Assembly: GCA_020718125.1 (NCBI GenBank)
Contig: DYDC01000090.1
Location: 1-9,184, forward strand
From: Methylacidiphilum sp.
Lineage (GTDB): Bacteria > Verrucomicrobiota > Verrucomicrobiia > CAIQCK01
Direction: 5' to 3'
Length of the DNA stretch: 9,184 nucleotides
The translations under genes and the position numbers were made by a program. How positions within the stretch are numbered: position 1 is the first letter of the stretch; the number at the start of each line of letters is the position of its first letter. Below are positions 7,230 through 9,184 of the stretch, in pieces. Under the pieces are notes generated by a model that searched no databases, was not told the DNA's origin, and saw only the letters and a list, made by a program, of their open reading frames with translations.

Positions 7230-7793
7230 CTAGCGCAAACCCGCTTCAATCAGCTCCAGCCACAGGTGCAGGATGAGCGTGTGGGCCTCCTGCGAGCGCG
7301 CGCCGTCGTCACTGTCAATGATGATCTCATGGTCGCTGAGTCCCTTGGCCTTGCCGCCGCCCTTGCCGAGCAACGCGACGGTGACGAGGCCGCCTTTCCT
7401 CGCCGCCGCGAGCGCACGGAGGATGCTCGGCGAGTTCCCGCTCGTGCTGAACACCACCAGCACGTCCCCCTTCTGACCGAGCGCCTCGACCTGCCGCGAG
7501 AACACGGCGTCGTAGCCGAAATCGTTGGCGATGCACGTCAACGCGGTCGCGTCGCTGTTGAGCGCGACGGCGGCCAGCGCGCGCCGGTTGCCCTTGTATC
7601 GGCCGACAAGCTCCTCCGCGAGGTGCATCGCGTCGGCTGCCGAGCCGCCGTTGCCGCAGGTGAGGATCTTGTGGCCCGTGCGCAACGCGCGGGTCATGAC
7701 AGTGCCGCTGGCGCGAATGGCGGGCTGGTGGTTGAGCACGCTGCCGGTGACCCGGCGCGCGTCAGTGATGAGCGAGGCGAGGTTGACGTGCAT
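7230..7793 (-). CDS. gmhA: SIS-domain sedoheptulose-7-phosphate isomerase (GmhA-type)
   Basis: The product has 187 residues, close to the ~190 of GmhA. GmhA converts D-sedoheptulose 7-phosphate to D-glycero-D-manno-heptose 7-phosphate, the first step to LPS-core or other heptoses, in the cytoplasm as a tetramer. Diagnostic segments are LTCGNGGSAADAMHLAEELVG (phosphosugar loop at 46-54 and the catalytic Glu near 61), VVFSTSGNSPSI (113-124, second phosphate-binding Ser/Thr cluster) and RSQEAHTLILHLWLELIE (166-183), which carries the His used as acid/base in the E. coli enzyme. ATG at 7793 lacks a clear Shine-Dalgarno; the upstream 86 bases are filled by repeats. No hldE, gmhB or LPS gene is in view, so a different phosphosugar substrate within the SIS family is possible. 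It is probably co-transcribed with the nitroreductase gene downstream. Confidence 0.88.
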   Translation of the reverse strand: MHVNLASLITDARRVTGSVLNHQPAIRASGTVMTRALRTGHKILTCGNGGSAADAMHLAEELVGRYKGNRRALAAVALNSDATALTCIANDFGYDAVFSRQVEALGQKGDVLVVFSTSGNSPSILRALAAARKGGLVTVALLGKGGGKAKGLSDHEIIIDSDDGARSQEAHTLILHLWLELIEAGLR

Positions 7794-7803
7794 GACGTTC
7801 GTG

Positions 7804-7831
7804 GAGCGTGGGGCGTCGAGCGTGGGGCGTC
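7804..7831. repeat. Perfect tandem duplication of a 14-bp unit
   Basis: GAGCGTGGGGCGTC occurs twice back to back (7804-7817 and 7818-7831) without mismatch, just upstream of the gmhA-type start. A third partial copy follows only as TCAAGC, so the array stops at two. It occupies the place where the - strand gene's leader and ribosome binding site should lie. Confidence 0.85.
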
Positions 7832-7841
7832 AAGCTCGCAA

Positions 7842-7854
7842 TGCGGAGTCCGCA
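7842..7854. repeat. Short perfect palindrome
   Basis: TGCGGA and TCCGCA flank a single central G. The site separates the 14-bp tandem repeat from the heptamer array. It could be an operator-like dyad or a short stem. On the + strand it is followed by T-rich heptamers, but no + strand gene ends here. Confidence 0.55.
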
Positions 7855-7874
7855 CGTTTTACGTTTTACGTTTC
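7854..7874. repeat. Three heptamer repeats (ACGTTTT, ACGTTTT, ACGTTTC)
   Basis: Two exact copies of ACGTTTT (7854-7860, 7861-7867) and one with a last-base change, ACGTTTC (7868-7874), lie immediately after the stop of the PmoA-like gene on the - strand. The block is AT-richer than the surrounding sequence. On the - strand it reads GAAACGTAAAACGTAAAACGT. Confidence 0.8.
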
Positions 7875-7879
7875 ATGCA

Positions 7880-8691
7880 TTACGCGACCGGCTCCGCTCC
7901 GTCATGCGCGATGACGTGGTAACGCAGCGCCAGCTTCTCGCCCGGCTTCAGCGTAAACGGCTCGGTCATGTTGAACGCGGGCGAGAACCAGCCGTCCTCG
8001 CGGCACATCCACGGCGTCGGATGGCGCGGGTTGGCGGGGTCGTCATGGATCGTAACGCCCGCCCACACGTCCGGCCCGCCGTCCTTGCCTGGCGCCACCG
8101 GCCCGCTGTAGTCGCACCACGCCGACCGCTGCCCGTAGATCGCCTTCTCGTTCACACGGCCCGCCGTGTCGGTGATCTTGCCGCCACCCGCGGCGACACC
8201 GATGGGCCGCGCGACGCGGACCGCGAGGAAGCCGAACTTCGTCACCCCCAGCGTCACCGCCCGATCATGCGCGGTGAACTCCAGCGTCACCCCCAGCGTG
8301 CCGTCGGCGCGCAGCGTGAACTCCCGCGTCTCGTCCAGCAACGGCGCGGTGCCGACCATCCAATGGTTCAGCGATGCGACCGTGCCTTGCTCGACGCCGC
8401 TCTCCAGCTTCAACAGCCATTGATGCACACAGCGGTTGTCCCGGTCGGCCCAGAACTTCTCGCCGTTCACATCCGCATGGGCGATGAACAGGCCGCGATG
8501 GAGTGGCCGCAGGCGAGCGCGTTGCGGCCCTTCGGCGTCAGCAGCGGGTAGATGAACGGTCGCGGATAATTCGTGCCGTGATGATAGGTCAGCACCGCTT
8601 GTCCGTCGCGCGTGACGGCCACGCGGTCGCCGGGTTCCTGGATGCACTGGATGCGGGGAAATGGGACGGCCGCCGTCGCGGCATTGGTCAT
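7880..8691 (-). pseudogene. DUF6807 (PmoA-like) protein, frameshifted
   Basis: Two adjacent frames together make one DUF6807 protein. The N-terminal part runs from ATG 8691 (MTNAATAAVPFPRIQ) through VAVTRDGQAVLTYHH and NYPRPFIYPLLTPKG to CGHS at 8500. The C-terminal part continues one frame over as RGLFIAHADVNGEKFW (from 8497) through RPIGVAAGGG, SAWCDYSGPV, GVTIHDDPANPRHP and MTEPFTLKPGEKLALRYH to TAA at 7880-7882. One extra C in the - strand TCCAT (a G at 8500-8501 on +) would restore HSHRGLFIAH and a 270-residue protein, matching the family's HHRGL motif. Family members are often encoded beside sugar-utilisation genes in Verrucomicrobiota and Planctomycetota; the biochemical role is not known and the name PmoA is misleading. 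The loss may be genuine or a sequencing error. There is no clear ribosome binding site, and the 5' end overlaps the + strand membrane-protein frame. Confidence 0.85.
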
Positions 8692-9169
8692 CGCGACGAC
8701 GTTCGCGCTGCTGCATCTCCGGCTGCTGCGCGAAGGCAACGACCTGCTCGTTGCCACAGCCATTACATTGCTCGCGGCGCTGGCGAAGCCGCTCGTGCCG
8801 ACCGGCATCCAGACGGATCGCTTTCCCGTTGCTGCTGTATCGTGGGTGAAGAAGAACCCCGGCGCGGTGCGGGGCGAGATGTTCAATGAAATGCGCTGGG
8901 GCGGCTACCTGATCCTCGTGATGCCGGAGCGAAAGGTGTTTGTGGACGGCCGCGACGACTTCTACGGCGAGTTCATCCGCGAATACCTCACCGTGGACGG
9001 CCTCTGGCCCGGTTGGGAGAAGGTGCTAGACACGCGCCGAGTTGGCTGGACGTTGACGCCGCGCGCACACCCGCTCAATCAAATGCTCGCGCTGCGACCG
9101 GATTGGACGCCGGTGTATGCCGACGGCGTGGCCGTCGTCTTCGGGCGTGTTGCCAGCGCCGCTCAGTAG
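8612..9169 (+). CDS. C-terminal part of an uncharacterised polytopic membrane protein, probably 5'-truncated
   Basis: The frame ends at TAG 9167-9169. Candidate starts (GTG 8612, ATG 8642, ATG 8651) lie inside the oppositely oriented PmoA-like gene and have no Shine-Dalgarno. From about codon 18 it reads as two hydrophobic segments (TAAVAALVIATTFALLHL, then LLVATAITLLAALAKPLV), followed by a soluble domain with FNEMRWGGYLIL, KVFVDGRDDFYG, FIREYLTVDGLWPGWEKVL and WTPVYADGVAVVFGR. The WGGYL...vFvDGR.D.YG...Y layout is what I recall at the C-terminus of large multi-spanning proteins of unknown function in Verrucomicrobiota and Planctomycetota, usually several hundred residues long. At most 185 residues are present here, so the membrane N-terminus is probably lost. 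The true remnant may begin near 8660-8692, where the PmoA-like gene starts. It is unlikely to be functional unless a short form exists. Confidence 0.6.
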   Translation: MTATRSPGSWMHWMRGNGTAAVAALVIATTFALLHLRLLREGNDLLVATAITLLAALAKPLVPTGIQTDRFPVAAVSWVKKNPGAVRGEMFNEMRWGGYLILVMPERKVFVDGRDDFYGEFIREYLTVDGLWPGWEKVLDTRRVGWTLTPRAHPLNQMLALRPDWTPVYADGVAVVFGRVASAAQ

Positions 9170-9184
9170 CGCAGCACGCGCGTG

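Noticed and set aside
7842..7874. Intrinsic terminator on the + strand (palindrome followed by T-rich heptamers)
   Set aside because: The perfect dyad leaves only a one-base loop, the T-runs are interrupted by ACG, and no + strand gene ends here.
8692..8886. Upstream extension of the PmoA-like frame to ATG 8886
   Set aside because: Those codons are antisense to the conserved part of the + strand membrane-protein fragment and are Ser/Arg-rich with no family similarity; ATG 8691 fits the domain start.

Overview
The window reads as a high-GC bacterial chromosome segment, most likely from an environmental member of Verrucomicrobiota (Limisphaerales/Pedosphaera-like). That placement is an inference. 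It rests on a xylose-isomerase-like sugar isomerase, a DUF6807 (PmoA-like) protein, a secreted NodB/esterase fusion, and a palindromic element read in-frame as GVPASAG..PPKGGTP, a string I recall from verrucomicrobial proteins but cannot check here. No rRNA, tRNA, CRISPR array, transposase or phage gene is visible.

Left part (+ strand, 1-3451): the 3' part of a sugar phosphate isomerase/epimerase, a small intergenic gap with a hairpin, a secreted HELTH zinc metallopeptidase (753-2021), and glycogen synthase glgA (2018-3451). The last two share an ATGA stop/start overlap, so they are probably co-translated.

Middle (- strand, 3436-7793): a convergent 980-residue secreted hydrolase with three domains (polysaccharide deacetylase-like, alpha/beta hydrolase, polysaccharide deacetylase-like). 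Its 3' end overlaps glgA by 16 bp. Upstream of it lie an orphan C-terminal gene fragment (6430-6699), a nitroreductase (6675-7196) and a GmhA-type SIS isomerase (7230-7793). The last two form a likely operon.

Right part: an 86-bp repeat-rich intergenic stretch (7794-7879), a DUF6807/PmoA-like gene on the - strand (7880-8691) broken by what looks like a single-base frameshift near 8500, and, head-to-head and overlapping it, the C-terminal part of a + strand membrane protein (8612-9169) that appears to have lost its 5' end.

Most genes point to carbohydrate handling: sugar isomerase, glycogen synthesis, sedoheptulose-7-phosphate isomerase, and carbohydrate deacetylase/esterase. The region also carries several marks of decay or rearrangement: one orphan 3' fragment, one frameshift, one probable 5' truncation, tandem repeats and a palindromic insertion inside a coding sequence. 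I see no convincing new defence or mobile system. The most unusual items are the protein-coding palindrome at 5282-5344 and the triple-domain hydrolase that carries it.
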